NCBI GenBank assembly: GCA_902493855.1 | Contig: CABUQV010000003.1 | Coordinates: 69,551-133,550 of the forward strand | Length of the DNA: 64,000 bases | Direction of reading: 5' to 3' | Source: an uncultured Collinsella sp. | Lineage (GTDB): Bacteria > Actinomycetota > Coriobacteriia > Coriobacteriales > Coriobacteriaceae | Shown: one piece after another, positions 45,817 to 54,086 of the stretch | Numbering within the stretch: position 1 is the stretch's first letter | How the letters are laid out: the number at the start of each line of letters is the position of its first letter | Translations under genes and position numbers: made by a program | The notes under the pieces: generated by a model | The model's database searches: none | The model's input: only the letters and a program-made list of their open reading frames with translations | Told to the model about the DNA's origin: nothing

Positions 45817-47121
45817 CTACTGGTTGTCAGCAGCCGAGAAATCCATATCGAGCGAGGAAACGGCCCAGCCGATATGGTTGTCGGAGCGCACGAATTTGAC
45901 GGTGTACTCCTGCTCGCCGCCCTTGGACAGCGAAGCCTTGACCTTGGCGGTCGTCTCGGTCATGGACTGATCCATGCCCTCGACGGACACGGTGGCGCCC
46001 TGAGGAATCGAGGAGATGATCATCGACTTGGCGTCCTCGGACAGGCTCGAGGCCAGGCAAGACTCGGCCTTTGCGGTGTCACCGTCGCCGGCAGCCTGGA
46101 ACAGATCGGTAACGACAGACTCCTGGGACGGGAAGCCGAAGCCGCGCGTGTAGGCAAAGCCCAGACCGCCCGCGGCGATCAAAATGAGCAGAAGCAGCAC
46201 GATGAAGACTTTGAGACCCGTGTGGCGATGGCGACGACGGACCTTGGCCTGCTTACGATCCTGACGGTCCTGCTGGACCATCTCGGACTCGGACAGCGTA
46301 AAGAAACCGGTGTCCGAGGGATCGGGCATAAACTGGCCGGTCGCGCCCGTAGGATCGAGCGGATCGACGGCAGGAGCGTCCATCGCGCGCGCCGGAGCCG
46401 TGGCCATAGCCGTCTGGGCAGACAGCGCGGCAAGCGAATCATGCACGCGGGCAAGCTCGTCGGCCTGCTCGGAGGTGAGCTGGTAGATGCCATCGGCAGT
46501 AGCGGCGTTAAAGGCGTCGAGTGCGTCGGAGGGACGGCCGGCGGCAGAAAGCGCCTGACCCATGCCGGCGTTGAGCGCGCGCGTGTCGTCACGGGGACCG
46601 GCAAAGTCGATAGCCGTACGGTAGGTCTCCACGGCATCCGCCGGACGGCCGAGCTTAATGAAGCAACGACCGAGCTCGCCGAGTGCGGCGGCAGGAGCCG
46701 GATTGGCGCCGTCGATGGCGGCCTGACGGAAGGCAGTACCCGCGTTGGCATAGTCGCCCGACTGGAACAGCGCGTTACCCAGGCCCAGATAGGCCTTGAA
46801 CGGCGTGGCATAGGAAGCATCCTGCGTAGCAGCAGAGAACGCCTGAGCGGCCGTCGTGTAGTCGCCCACGGCGGCGAGTGCCTTGCCGCGGTTGGTGAGC
46901 AGCGCGCCGCGCTTGCCGTAGGTGCCGTCATTGAGGGCAGCGGCGTAGGCCTCGGCGGCCTCGGCATACATGCCCAGGTGCATCAAGGCGTTGCCACGAA
47001 GGTGATCGGCCTCGCCCATAATCTCATCGGGAGTTTTTGCCGCCCCAAGCATCTGGGCTGCAGCGGAAAAATCACCCGCGCGGTAAGCGGCGCGGCCCTG
47101 TTGGATCAGCTGGCTATTCAA
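45817..47121 (-). CDS. TPR-repeat membrane protein of unknown function
   Basis: The 434-residue protein begins with about six tetratricopeptide-like repeats (1-235; pattern ALMHLGMYAEAAEAYAAAL, KALAAVGDYTTAAQAFSAA). An acidic linker and a basic stretch (RQDRKQAKVRRRHRHTG) precede one membrane helix (about 306-328; VFIVLLLLILIAAGGLGFAY). An extracytoplasmic C-terminal domain (335-434) resembles a DUF4878/NTF2-like fold. The topology is therefore cytoplasmic TPR, one helix, external sensor-like domain. It starts at TTG with AAGGGGA upstream, 11 bases after the cyclophilin gene. Confidence 0.8.
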   Translation of the reverse strand: MNSQLIQQGRAAYRAGDFSAAAQMLGAAKTPDEIMGEADHLRGNALMHLGMYAEAAEAYAAALNDGTYGKRGALLTNRGKALAAVGDYTTAAQAFSAATQDASYATPFKAYLGLGNALFQSGDYANAGTAFRQAAIDGANPAPAAALGELGRCFIKLGRPADAVETYRTAIDFAGPRDDTRALNAGMGQALSAAGRPSDALDAFNAATADGIYQLTSEQADELARVHDSLAALSAQTAMATAPARAMDAPAVDPLDPTGATGQFMPDPSDTGFFTLSESEMVQQDRQDRKQAKVRRRHRHTGLKVFIVLLLLILIAAGGLGFAYTRGFGFPSQESVVTDLFQAAGDGDTAKAESCLASSLSEDAKSMIISSIPQGATVSVEGMDQSMTETTAKVKASLSKGGEQEYTVKFVRSDNHIGWAVSSLDMDFSAADNQ

Positions 47122-47132
47122 GGAAGTCCCCT

Positions 47133-47675
47133 TTACTCGTGAACGATCTCGACATGGACGATCTCGTCGCCGGCACGCAGCTGCGAAATCACATCGAGAC
47201 CCTCGACCGTGGTACCAAAGACGGTGTAACCGGAATCGAGGTTATGCTGGGCACCCAGGCAGAAGTAGAACTGCGAACCCGCGGAATCGGGGTCCATGGA
47301 GCGTGCCATGGCAAGGGCACCATCGACATGGCTGTTGCGCGGATTGGTGGCAAACTCGCCCTTGATGCAGTAGCCGGGACCACCGGTACCGGGCATGCCG
47401 TCGGGGCCCTCAAGACCGGCAGCGACGTCGGCGCCGGACATATCGCGGGTATTGGGGTCGCCGCCCTGAATGACAAAGCCGGGCACATAGCGATGGAACT
47501 TAAGGCCATCATAGAAACCCATCGTGGAAAGCTCGCAGAAGTTCGCGACATGAATGGGAGCGCCCTCGCCGTCAAACTTGACCTTGATGGTACCCTTCGA
47601 CGTCTCGATAACGGCGCACTCGTCGCCGGCAAGCTGATACTCGGGCGTGTAGAGCTCTTTCTTAAAACCAAACAT
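47133..47675 (-). CDS. Cyclophilin-type peptidyl-prolyl cis-trans isomerase
   Basis: This enzyme speeds proline isomerisation during folding. The 180-residue protein has the cyclophilin core: GLKFHRYVPGFVIQGGDP (catalytic Arg region), GPGYCIKGEF and DSAGSQFYFCLG. There is no signal peptide, so it should act in the cytoplasm. GAGGAAGG lies just before the ATG, and a promoter lies 40-69 bases upstream. It is first in a two-gene unit with the TPR protein. PpiB is the nearest named homologue but the exact symbol is uncertain. Confidence 0.93.
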   Translation of the reverse strand: MFGFKKELYTPEYQLAGDECAVIETSKGTIKVKFDGEGAPIHVANFCELSTMGFYDGLKFHRYVPGFVIQGGDPNTRDMSGADVAAGLEGPDGMPGTGGPGYCIKGEFATNPRNSHVDGALAMARSMDPDSAGSQFYFCLGAQHNLDSGYTVFGTTVEGLDVISQLRAGDEIVHVEIVHE

Positions 47676-47714
47676 GTGGTTCCTTCCTCGTGCGTTTAAA
47701 GCATATTTGTACGA

Positions 47715-47744
47715 ATTGTAGCAATAAGCATGCGCTTACATCAA
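47715..47744 (-). promoter_or_regulatory. Promoter of the cyclophilin-TPR unit
   Basis: On the minus strand TTGATG (47744-47739) and TACAAT (47720-47715) are separated by 18 bases, with TGC directly before the -10. The leader is about 30 bases. Confidence 0.75.
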
Positions 47745-47782
47745 TTGCGCACGTAGGTTATGCCGACTATGGCGAACTAATT

Positions 47783-48925
47783 TTAGGAACGCTGCTGCGG
47801 CTTCCAGGAACCCACATTGGCGTCGTACTGGTTCAGCGCGCTGTTGCCGCCCTGCGCGATGGGCGCCAGGATCTCGCTTTGGTGGGAACTCATCGACTCG
47901 CCATCGGGAATGGCCAGCGAGATGTCCCAACTCTGGCAGATCACGTCGACACGCTCGAACATCCACTCGGCAAGCTGCTTTAAGTGGGCGATGTCATCCG
48001 CATAGACCGTATCGTCCTGATACTTAAGGTTGCTGAGCTCATCTTGCGTCTTTTTGATCTGGTCGCGCAGGGCGTAGGCACTCTGCGACAGCTCCTGACG
48101 GGTGGACAGCGGCGATCGGAGATAGCCGTTGTTAAAGGAATCGATGACCTCGCCGATCTGGTCCTCGTCACCGTAGGACACGATGGTCTGATACAGACCG
48201 TCGAGCCTGGTATAGAGCTGATCATCGGTGAGCACGGTTTCTTCCTGGACCACCTCGGCAGAATCGTCCTGCTTGGTATCGTCCTCATTCGCCTCGCCCT
48301 TTTGGCGCGTGGGGAAGGTCGTCTGCGCGGCCTGGCCAAACTGGTCATAGAAGCCAGGCATGACACCCATGGGATCGGTCGTCACGAACCAATAGGCACC
48401 ACCGCAAACGACTGCAAGGACCACGATGACGATGAGCGGCTTGGGGATATGACGCTTGTGCTTGTGATAGGCGTCCTCGTCGGGATGCACCTTGCGCTTG
48501 GGTTTTTGAGCATCGTCGTGCAGGGAAACCGGCGTGGGAATATCGACCTTGGGGATACCGAAATCCTTATCGAAAGCCGGCAGCACGCAAGTCTCGTTAG
48601 GATCGGCGGCGTCCGAAAGCACCGCAGCGGCAGAGGCGGGCGCATGCGGCACCTCGGTATCGATCTGCTCTTGCGTTAGGCGCGGAAAGCCCGCCGTGCG
48701 GCCCGCTGCCAGGTCGGATGCGGCCGCGTCCTCGGAGAGGATGCCCGGAGCGGGGCGTCCGCATTTGGGGCACGTACGATCATGCGGAGAAAGACGGGCA
48801 CCGCAGCCCTCACAGAACACGAACTCGGTGTGCTCGGGGCCATCGCCCGGACCCACATAGGCGTTGCAGTAGGGGCAGAACGAGGCGCCGTCCTCGATAG
48901 TCTTAAGGCAATGCGGGCAGATCAC
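47783..48925 (-). CDS. Double zinc-ribbon membrane protein of unknown function
   Basis: The 380-residue protein starts with two zinc ribbons: ICPHCLKTI...FCPYCNAY and FCEGCGARL...TCPKCGRP (four CxxC pairs within residues 3-60). An acidic linker follows, then a membrane helix at about 167-188 (PLIVIVVLAVVCGGAYWF), and an extracytoplasmic helical domain. I chose GTG at 48925, with AGAGGA four bases upstream; a TTG at 48955 lacks a site. No enzyme motif is visible. It stands alone between the P-type ATPase and the cyclophilin gene. Confidence 0.75.
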   Translation of the reverse strand: MICPHCLKTIEDGASFCPYCNAYVGPGDGPEHTEFVFCEGCGARLSPHDRTCPKCGRPAPGILSEDAAASDLAAGRTAGFPRLTQEQIDTEVPHAPASAAAVLSDAADPNETCVLPAFDKDFGIPKVDIPTPVSLHDDAQKPKRKVHPDEDAYHKHKRHIPKPLIVIVVLAVVCGGAYWFVTTDPMGVMPGFYDQFGQAAQTTFPTRQKGEANEDDTKQDDSAEVVQEETVLTDDQLYTRLDGLYQTIVSYGDEDQIGEVIDSFNNGYLRSPLSTRQELSQSAYALRDQIKKTQDELSNLKYQDDTVYADDIAHLKQLAEWMFERVDVICQSWDISLAIPDGESMSSHQSEILAPIAQGGNSALNQYDANVGSWKPQQRS

Positions 48926-49028
48926 GGCATCCTCTTTTCGAAGCAATTCAAACAATCGAGGTTAGAGCATAACATCGCCACGGCCCCACAGGAACAAGGC
49001 ACCAATTCAACATCGCCAGGGCGCGTAG

Positions 49029-51752
49029 CTACTTCTTCTTTTTGCTTGGCATCGAGACTTTGATGCCTTGGGCGGACTTGGTCACGCGAGAGCGCTTGGC
49101 TCCGGTACTCTTCTTTTTCTTGGGCTGGGCCTGGGCCACGCCCTCGAGTGCGCGGGCCTCGGCCTCGCGAGCGGTGCGATCTTCGCGGCGCTGCGCCATG
49201 TCGGCGGCGACGCGCTTGGCAAAACGTTCGGCCGTCGAGCCCGTCGAGCTCACCTTGCCGCCACCGCGACCCAGGCGGACGCGCACACCGCGGCCAAAAC
49301 CAGTTGCGGCATGACGACGACGCGGCTTGAGCGAATCCATCATCGTGGCGAGCTTAAAGAACACCGAGCAGGTAAAGACCACGATGACAGCCAAGATAAC
49401 CATCTGACCCATCGACAGGTTGGCGATGGACAGCAGCCCCGGGAACCCGATAACGCCCACCAAGATGCCGGCGACTACAAACACAAAGAGCACCACACGT
49501 AAGGGCGTGAGCGGCTGCGAGATCCGCCAGATCAGGCTGACGCTCGCCGCGCACGACGTAAGCAGGCACATCGTAGACAGCGTGAGCTGGCTAAAGCCAA
49601 ACACGCGCGCCACAAAGATATCAAGCGCCGCAGCCAAAATGACCGCAATCGACGCTGGCAGTGCACGCTTGAGCACGTTGGTCAAAAACGCACCCTTCAC
49701 GCGAGCATTGTTGGGCTCCAGGCCCAACACAAAGCCCGGCGCGCCGATGCAGAAGAAGTTGATGAGCGTCATCTGGATGGGCTCGAAGGGGTACGGCGGC
49801 AGCGCGATGCACAGCGCCGCCAGGCCCATCGAGAACAGCGTCTTGGTCAGGAACAGCGACGCCGAACGCTGCAGGTTGTTGATGGAGCGACGGCCCTCGG
49901 CCACCACGGCGGGCATCGAGGCAAAATCGTTGTCGACGAGTACGATCTCGGCCACGTTGCGCGCGGCATCGGAGCCGGCCGCCATGGCCACGGAGCAGTC
50001 GGCCTCCTTAAGCGCCAGCACGTCGTTGACGCCGTCGCCCGTCATGGCCACGGTGTGCTCTCGGCGCTTGAGCGCCTGCACGAGCTCGCGCTTCTGCTGC
50101 GGGGTCACACGACCAAAGACATGGTAGCGGTCCACTGCGGCATCGAGCTTGGCCGGCGTATCGAGCGTCGTGGCGTCCACATAAGCGTCCGCCCCCGGCA
50201 CGCCCACCACGCGCGCGATCGACGACACCGTACGCGGGTCGTCGCCACTGATCACGTTGAGGGTCACGCCCTGCTCGTTAAAGTAGCCGATGGTCTCGGC
50301 CGCCGAGGTACGGATCTCGTCGCGGATGGTCACAAAGCCCACGGGCTCGGCCTCGCCCACCATATCGCCATCGGGCGTAAAGCCGTCCACGCGCGCCACC
50401 ACGAGCACGCGGCAGGTATCGGCAAGCTCGGCCACCCGATTCTCGACCTGGGCAAACGCACGATCAGAGAGCACAAACTGCGCGGCGCCCATCACATAGG
50501 AGCCCTGCGCAAACGAAGCACCACTCCATTTTTTAGACGACGAGAACGGAATGACCGACAGCGGCTCAGACACCTCGACCGGGCGATCGGCGTAATAGTT
50601 GAGCAGCGCCTGGCAGGTCTCGTTGGCATCGGCCGAAGTCGCACGCGCGACGTTAGCCAGCGCAAAATCGAGCACCGTGGTATCGACGGGAACGGCCGCC
50701 TCGTCCGAGCCGGCGCCTAGGCTCACGCCCTCAACCGGCAGCGGATACGTGCCCTCGACCTCCATGCGGCCCGACGTGATGGTGCCCGTCTTGTCCAGGC
50801 ACAGCACGTCGACGCGAGCGAGCGTCTCGATGCAGTAGAGCTGCTGCGCCAGCACCTTGCGGCGGGCCAGGCGCACCGTGGCGATGGCGAGCACCGACGA
50901 GGTCAGCAGCACCAGGCCTTGCGGGATCATGCCCAGCAGGGCGCCCACCGTGGACAGCAGCGCCGACGAAGGCACATGACCAGCCAACAGCTCGGAGAAA
51001 CACCACGAAAGCGCGCTATCGCCCGGGGTTCCCGCGGCATCCCACAGCTCGCTCACACTCGAGGCAAACAACGCCAAACCGAGCGGGATCATGATGATGC
51101 TCGCAAAGCGCACGATGGCGTTAAGCGCGTTCATGATCTCGGAATTGACCTTTTTGACGTACTTGGCCTCGTTATTAATTTTGGCCACGTAGTTGTCGGC
51201 GCCGACATGAATCACGCGGGCGCGCAGCAGGCCCGAGTCGATAAAGCTACCGCTCATGAGCTCGGAACCGGGCTGTTTCTTAATAAGGTCGCTCTCGCCC
51301 GTCAGCAGGCTCTCGTTCACGAGTGCCTCGCCCGAAACCACCACGGCGTCGGCGGGAATCTGGTCGCCGCGCCCCAAGCGAATGATGTCGTCGAGCACGA
51401 TCTGGTCCAAGTCGAGCTCCACCTCGGCGCCGTCGCGCACCGCGATGGCCTTCTTGGAGGTCAGCAGCGTGAGCTTATCAACCATCTTCTTGGAACGCAT
51501 GGACTGAATGACGCCAATGGCGGTATTGAGGAACACCACGAACAGGAACGTCAGATTCTTAAACGAACCGGTCAAAATGACCAGGAACGCCAAGATCACG
51601 TTGATCAAATTGAACAGCGTGCAGAGGTTCTCGATGATGAGCTCTTTGACCGACTTGGTCTTGAGCTCCATGTTGCGGTTGATCTTACCGGCGGCGATGC
51701 GCTCCTCGACCTCGGCGGTCGAGAGTCCGCGCTCGATATCCGTTGCTGCCAT
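49029..51752 (-). CDS. P-type cation-transporting ATPase, CtpE-like
   Basis: The 907-residue protein is a P2-type (E1-E2) ATPase. The actuator motif is TGES, the phosphorylated Asp320 is in CLDKTGTITSG, and the hinge motif is MTGDGVNDVLALKEADCSVAM. In the fourth membrane helix, GMIPQGLVLLTSS replaces the usual PEGL, like the mycobacterial CtpE group, reported to take up calcium. The ion is thus only a guess. A 100-residue C-terminal tail is strongly basic and ends in KVSMPSKKKK, with Lys/Arg clusters. The ATG at 51752 has a weak GGGA site; one at 51764 is possible. It lies just after the tRNA terminator. Confidence 0.88.
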   Translation of the reverse strand: MAATDIERGLSTAEVEERIAAGKINRNMELKTKSVKELIIENLCTLFNLINVILAFLVILTGSFKNLTFLFVVFLNTAIGVIQSMRSKKMVDKLTLLTSKKAIAVRDGAEVELDLDQIVLDDIIRLGRGDQIPADAVVVSGEALVNESLLTGESDLIKKQPGSELMSGSFIDSGLLRARVIHVGADNYVAKINNEAKYVKKVNSEIMNALNAIVRFASIIMIPLGLALFASSVSELWDAAGTPGDSALSWCFSELLAGHVPSSALLSTVGALLGMIPQGLVLLTSSVLAIATVRLARRKVLAQQLYCIETLARVDVLCLDKTGTITSGRMEVEGTYPLPVEGVSLGAGSDEAAVPVDTTVLDFALANVARATSADANETCQALLNYYADRPVEVSEPLSVIPFSSSKKWSGASFAQGSYVMGAAQFVLSDRAFAQVENRVAELADTCRVLVVARVDGFTPDGDMVGEAEPVGFVTIRDEIRTSAAETIGYFNEQGVTLNVISGDDPRTVSSIARVVGVPGADAYVDATTLDTPAKLDAAVDRYHVFGRVTPQQKRELVQALKRREHTVAMTGDGVNDVLALKEADCSVAMAAGSDAARNVAEIVLVDNDFASMPAVVAEGRRSINNLQRSASLFLTKTLFSMGLAALCIALPPYPFEPIQMTLINFFCIGAPGFVLGLEPNNARVKGAFLTNVLKRALPASIAVILAAALDIFVARVFGFSQLTLSTMCLLTSCAASVSLIWRISQPLTPLRVVLFVFVVAGILVGVIGFPGLLSIANLSMGQMVILAVIVVFTCSVFFKLATMMDSLKPRRRHAATGFGRGVRVRLGRGGGKVSSTGSTAERFAKRVAADMAQRREDRTAREAEARALEGVAQAQPKKKKSTGAKRSRVTKSAQGIKVSMPSKKKK

Positions 51753-51782
51753 ACCACGTCCCATCACGTCGCGTCGGTATAA

Positions 51783-51819
51783 GAAAAACCGCCCGGACCA
51801 TGCGAGGTTCGGACGGTCT
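51783..51819 (-). terminator. Terminator after tRNA-Arg(CCG)
   Basis: On the minus strand CCGTCCGAACC-TCGCAT-GGTCCGGGCGG (two G-U pairs) is followed by TTTTTCTT. It starts about ten bases after the tRNA CCA end. Confidence 0.85.
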
Positions 51820-51828
51820 TACGTTCGA

Positions 51829-51905
51829 TGGTGCCCCATGTTGGATTCGAACCAACGGCCTTCTGCTCCGGAGGCAGACGCTCTAATCCCCTGAGCTAAT
51901 AGGGC
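51829..51905 (-). tRNA. tRNA-Arg (anticodon CCG)
   Basis: 77 bases including an encoded CCA. Acceptor GCCCTAT pairs with ATGGGGC, with A as discriminator. The D arm is GCTC...GAGC, the anticodon arm is TCTGC-CTCCGGA-GCAGA with CCG at 34-36 (reads CGG), and the T arm contains GGTTCGAATCC. A promoter and a terminator frame it. Confidence 0.95.
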
Positions 51906-51916
51906 CAACGTTTGGC

Positions 51917-51946
51917 ATTATACCCAAGTGCGCCACGGGCTATCAA
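51917..51946 (-). promoter_or_regulatory. Promoter of tRNA-Arg(CCG)
   Basis: On the minus strand TTGATA (51946-51941) and TATAAT (51922-51917) are separated by 18 bases. The tRNA 5' end is 12 bases after the -10. The stretch 51906-52109 otherwise holds only the divergent aro leader. Confidence 0.8.
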
Positions 51947-52022
51947 AATAAAAGAAAAAGCTTTGCAATTCCGAGGAAGACGCGGCGCAACGGCCCACTT
52001 TAGAAGGCAAAAGCGAGTCGGA

Positions 52023-52031
52023 TAGTATAAA
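52023..52031 (+). promoter_or_regulatory. Candidate -10 region of the aromatic operon
   Basis: TAGTATAAA contains two overlapping -10-like hexamers (TAGTAT, TATAAA). No good -35 was found. It lies about 80 bases before aroF and just before the leader hairpin. Confidence 0.4.
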
Positions 52032-52036
52032 CTCTC

Positions 52037-52099
52037 ATGCACCATATATTCACGGCTCGCAATGCGGGCCGTTTTTGCAAAAGTTATCCATCGAGGTGA
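52037..52099 (+). other. Possible 20-codon leader peptide of the aromatic operon
   Basis: An ATG at 52037 opens 20 sense codons (M-H-H-I-F-T-A-R...F-C-K-S-Y-P-S-R) that end at TGA 52097-52099, eleven bases before aroF. It contains two Phe and one Tyr codon and spans the hairpin at 52052-52076. No strong ribosome binding site precedes it, so it is speculative. Confidence 0.25.
52052..52076 (+). terminator. Intrinsic terminator (attenuator) in the aro operon leader
   Basis: ACGGCTCGC (52052-52060) pairs with GCGGGCCGT (52064-52072), nine base pairs with one wobble and a three-base loop, followed directly by TTTTT. It lies between the candidate promoter and the first gene of the operon, where it can only act as a premature terminator. 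An alternative antiterminator was not identified. Confidence 0.6.
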
Positions 52100-52109
52100 G
52101 AGGCACACC

Positions 52110-53132
52110 ATGATTGCAATTCTAAAGCAGAGCGCCAGCGACGAGGCCGTCAGCCATATCGTCAGGTGGATTGAGAAAAAAGGCCTGAAGACCGACGTCT
52201 CGCGCGGCGAGAACGAGACGATTATCGGCCTGGTGGGCGATACGACCAAGATCGACCCGTTCCTGCTCGAGTCCATGGATGTCGTCGAGCGCGTGCAGCG
52301 CGTCTCCGAGCCGTTCAAGCGCGCCAACCGCAAGTTCCACCCCGAGGACTCCGTCATCGACTGCGGTCACGGCGTCAAGATCGGCGGCGACCAGTTCCAG
52401 GTCATCGCCGGTCCCTGCTCCGTCGAGGGCGAGAACCTCATCCGCATCGCACGCCGCGTAAAGGCCGCCGGCGCCACGATGCTGCGCGGTGGCGCCTACA
52501 AGCCCCGCACCTCCCCCTACGCCTACCAGGGCATGGGCCCCGCCGGCCTCGACCTGCTGTGCGAGGCGTCTGCCGAGCTCGACATGCCGATCGTCACCGA
52601 GATCATGGACCCTCGCGACGTGCAGGTCTTCTTGGACAAGAAGATTGACGTCATGCAGATCGGCGCCCGCAACGCCCAGAACTTCCCCCTGCTCAAGGAG
52701 GTCGGCAAGACCCAGACTCCGATCCTGCTCAAGCGCGGCATGTCCGGCACGATTGATGAGCTGCTCATGGCCGCCGAGTACATCATGAGCGAGGGCAACG
52801 ACAACGTCATCCTGTGCGAGCGCGGCATCCGCACCTTCGAGACCCGTACCCGCAACACCTTCGACCTCAACGCCGTGCCGGTGCTGCACCACCTTTCGCA
52901 CCTGCCCGTCGTCGCCGACCCCAGCCACGCCACCGGCTACACCCGCTATGTTGAGCCCATGGCGCTTGCCGCGACCGCCTGCGGTGCCAACGGCCTGGAG
53001 ATCGAGGTCCACGACGAGCCGAGCCGCGCCTGGTCCGACGGCGCCCAGGCCCTCACCCCCGATCAGTTCGACGACACCATGCGCCGCATCCGCGCCATCC
53101 GCGAGGTTGTCTGCCAAGAGACCATGGAGTAG
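52110..53132 (+). CDS. aroF: 3-deoxy-7-phosphoheptulonate (DAHP) synthase, type I-beta
   Basis: DAHP synthase joins PEP and erythrose 4-phosphate, the entry to the shikimate pathway. The 340-residue protein has an N-terminal ferredoxin-like regulatory domain (1-75), as in the Thermotoga-type enzyme, where it mediates Tyr/Phe inhibition. Barrel blocks are VIAGPCSVEGEN, MLRGGAYKPRTSPY, RNAQNFPLL and VVADPSHATGYTRYV. I chose the ATG at 52110 with GAGGTGAGAGG upstream; an in-frame ATG at 52062 lies within the leader hairpin. Symbol aroF is by function; other naming schemes exist. Confidence 0.95.
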   Translation: MIAILKQSASDEAVSHIVRWIEKKGLKTDVSRGENETIIGLVGDTTKIDPFLLESMDVVERVQRVSEPFKRANRKFHPEDSVIDCGHGVKIGGDQFQVIAGPCSVEGENLIRIARRVKAAGATMLRGGAYKPRTSPYAYQGMGPAGLDLLCEASAELDMPIVTEIMDPRDVQVFLDKKIDVMQIGARNAQNFPLLKEVGKTQTPILLKRGMSGTIDELLMAAEYIMSEGNDNVILCERGIRTFETRTRNTFDLNAVPVLHHLSHLPVVADPSHATGYTRYVEPMALAATACGANGLEIEVHDEPSRAWSDGAQALTPDQFDDTMRRIRAIREVVCQETME

Positions 53133-53135
53133 CCC

Positions 53136-54050
53136 ATGGGTACGGTGAGAAACGCGCGCGTTAACCAGGGCGGCCCCAAGTGCGCCGGCATCGTGGGCCT
53201 GGGCCTCATCGGCGGCAGTTTTGCCCGCGGCTATGCGCAGGCGGGCGTCCGCGTGCTGGCCTGGGACCCCGATGACGATGTCATGACGGCCGCCAGCATG
53301 GGCACTGTCGCCGGAGAGCTCAACGACAAGACACTCGGCGAATGCGACATCATCGTCCTGGCTTGCTACCCCGAGGCCTGCATCGAGTGGCTCGAGGCGC
53401 ATGCCCAGGCCCTCGCCGACGCCACCGACACCGAGGCCATCATGGGTCCCGTAGTGATCGACACCGTGGGCGTCAAGGGCATCGTGTGCGAACGTGCCTT
53501 TGAGCTTGCCCGTAAGCACGGCTTTTACTTTGTGGGCGCACACCCCATGGCGGGCACGCAGTACTCGGGCTACGCACACTCCCGCGCCGACCTGTTCCAG
53601 GGCGCGCCACTCGTGCTCGTGCCGCCCGCGGTGGACGATGCGCTCAAACTGGAGCTTTTGGGCCAGGTGCGCGAGATGGTGCGCCCCTTGGGCTTTGGCA
53701 AGTTCACCGTGACCAGCGCCGCCGAGCACGACCGCGTCATCGCCTTCACGAGCCAGCTTGCGCACGTGGTGTCCAACGCCTACGTAAAGAGCCCCACTGC
53801 CCAGGTCCACCACGGCTTTTCGGCCGGTAGCTACCGCGATCTCACCCGCGTGGCGCACCTCAACCCGCAAATGTGGTCCGAGCTCATGATCGACGACGCC
53901 GACGCGCTCGCCTTCGAGATCGACCATCTAATCGAGTCGCTTGGCGCCTACAGCCGTGCGCTCAAGAACCGCGACCAGCGCTATCTGGAGAATCTCCTTG
54001 CCGAGGGCGACCGCATTAAGCGCGCGCTCGACGACGAGGCCTCCCACTAG
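53136..54050 (+). CDS. tyrA: Prephenate dehydrogenase
   Basis: TyrA oxidatively decarboxylates prephenate to 4-hydroxyphenylpyruvate for tyrosine. The NAD-binding motif is GIVGLGLIGGSFARGY (about 18-33). The catalytic and substrate block is GAHPMAGTQYSGYAHS, and a helical C-terminal dimerisation domain follows (AEHDRVIAFTSQLAHVVSNA). There is no ACT domain at the C-terminus, and no fused chorismate mutase; that activity is on PheA in this operon. GGAG lies six bases before the ATG; the gap to aroF is three bases. Confidence 0.95.
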   Translation: MGTVRNARVNQGGPKCAGIVGLGLIGGSFARGYAQAGVRVLAWDPDDDVMTAASMGTVAGELNDKTLGECDIIVLACYPEACIEWLEAHAQALADATDTEAIMGPVVIDTVGVKGIVCERAFELARKHGFYFVGAHPMAGTQYSGYAHSRADLFQGAPLVLVPPAVDDALKLELLGQVREMVRPLGFGKFTVTSAAEHDRVIAFTSQLAHVVSNAYVKSPTAQVHHGFSAGSYRDLTRVAHLNPQMWSELMIDDADALAFEIDHLIESLGAYSRALKNRDQRYLENLLAEGDRIKRALDDEASH

Positions 54051-54086
54051 ACCACCTATCACGCCAGGTCGAAAGGACCGAAGCTT

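Noticed and set aside
51829..51905. tRNA-Arg as an integration site for a mobile element
   Set aside because: Neighbouring genes are housekeeping type, no integrase of the mobile kind and no repeated tRNA 3' end were found. The same applies to the tRNA at 60662-60738.
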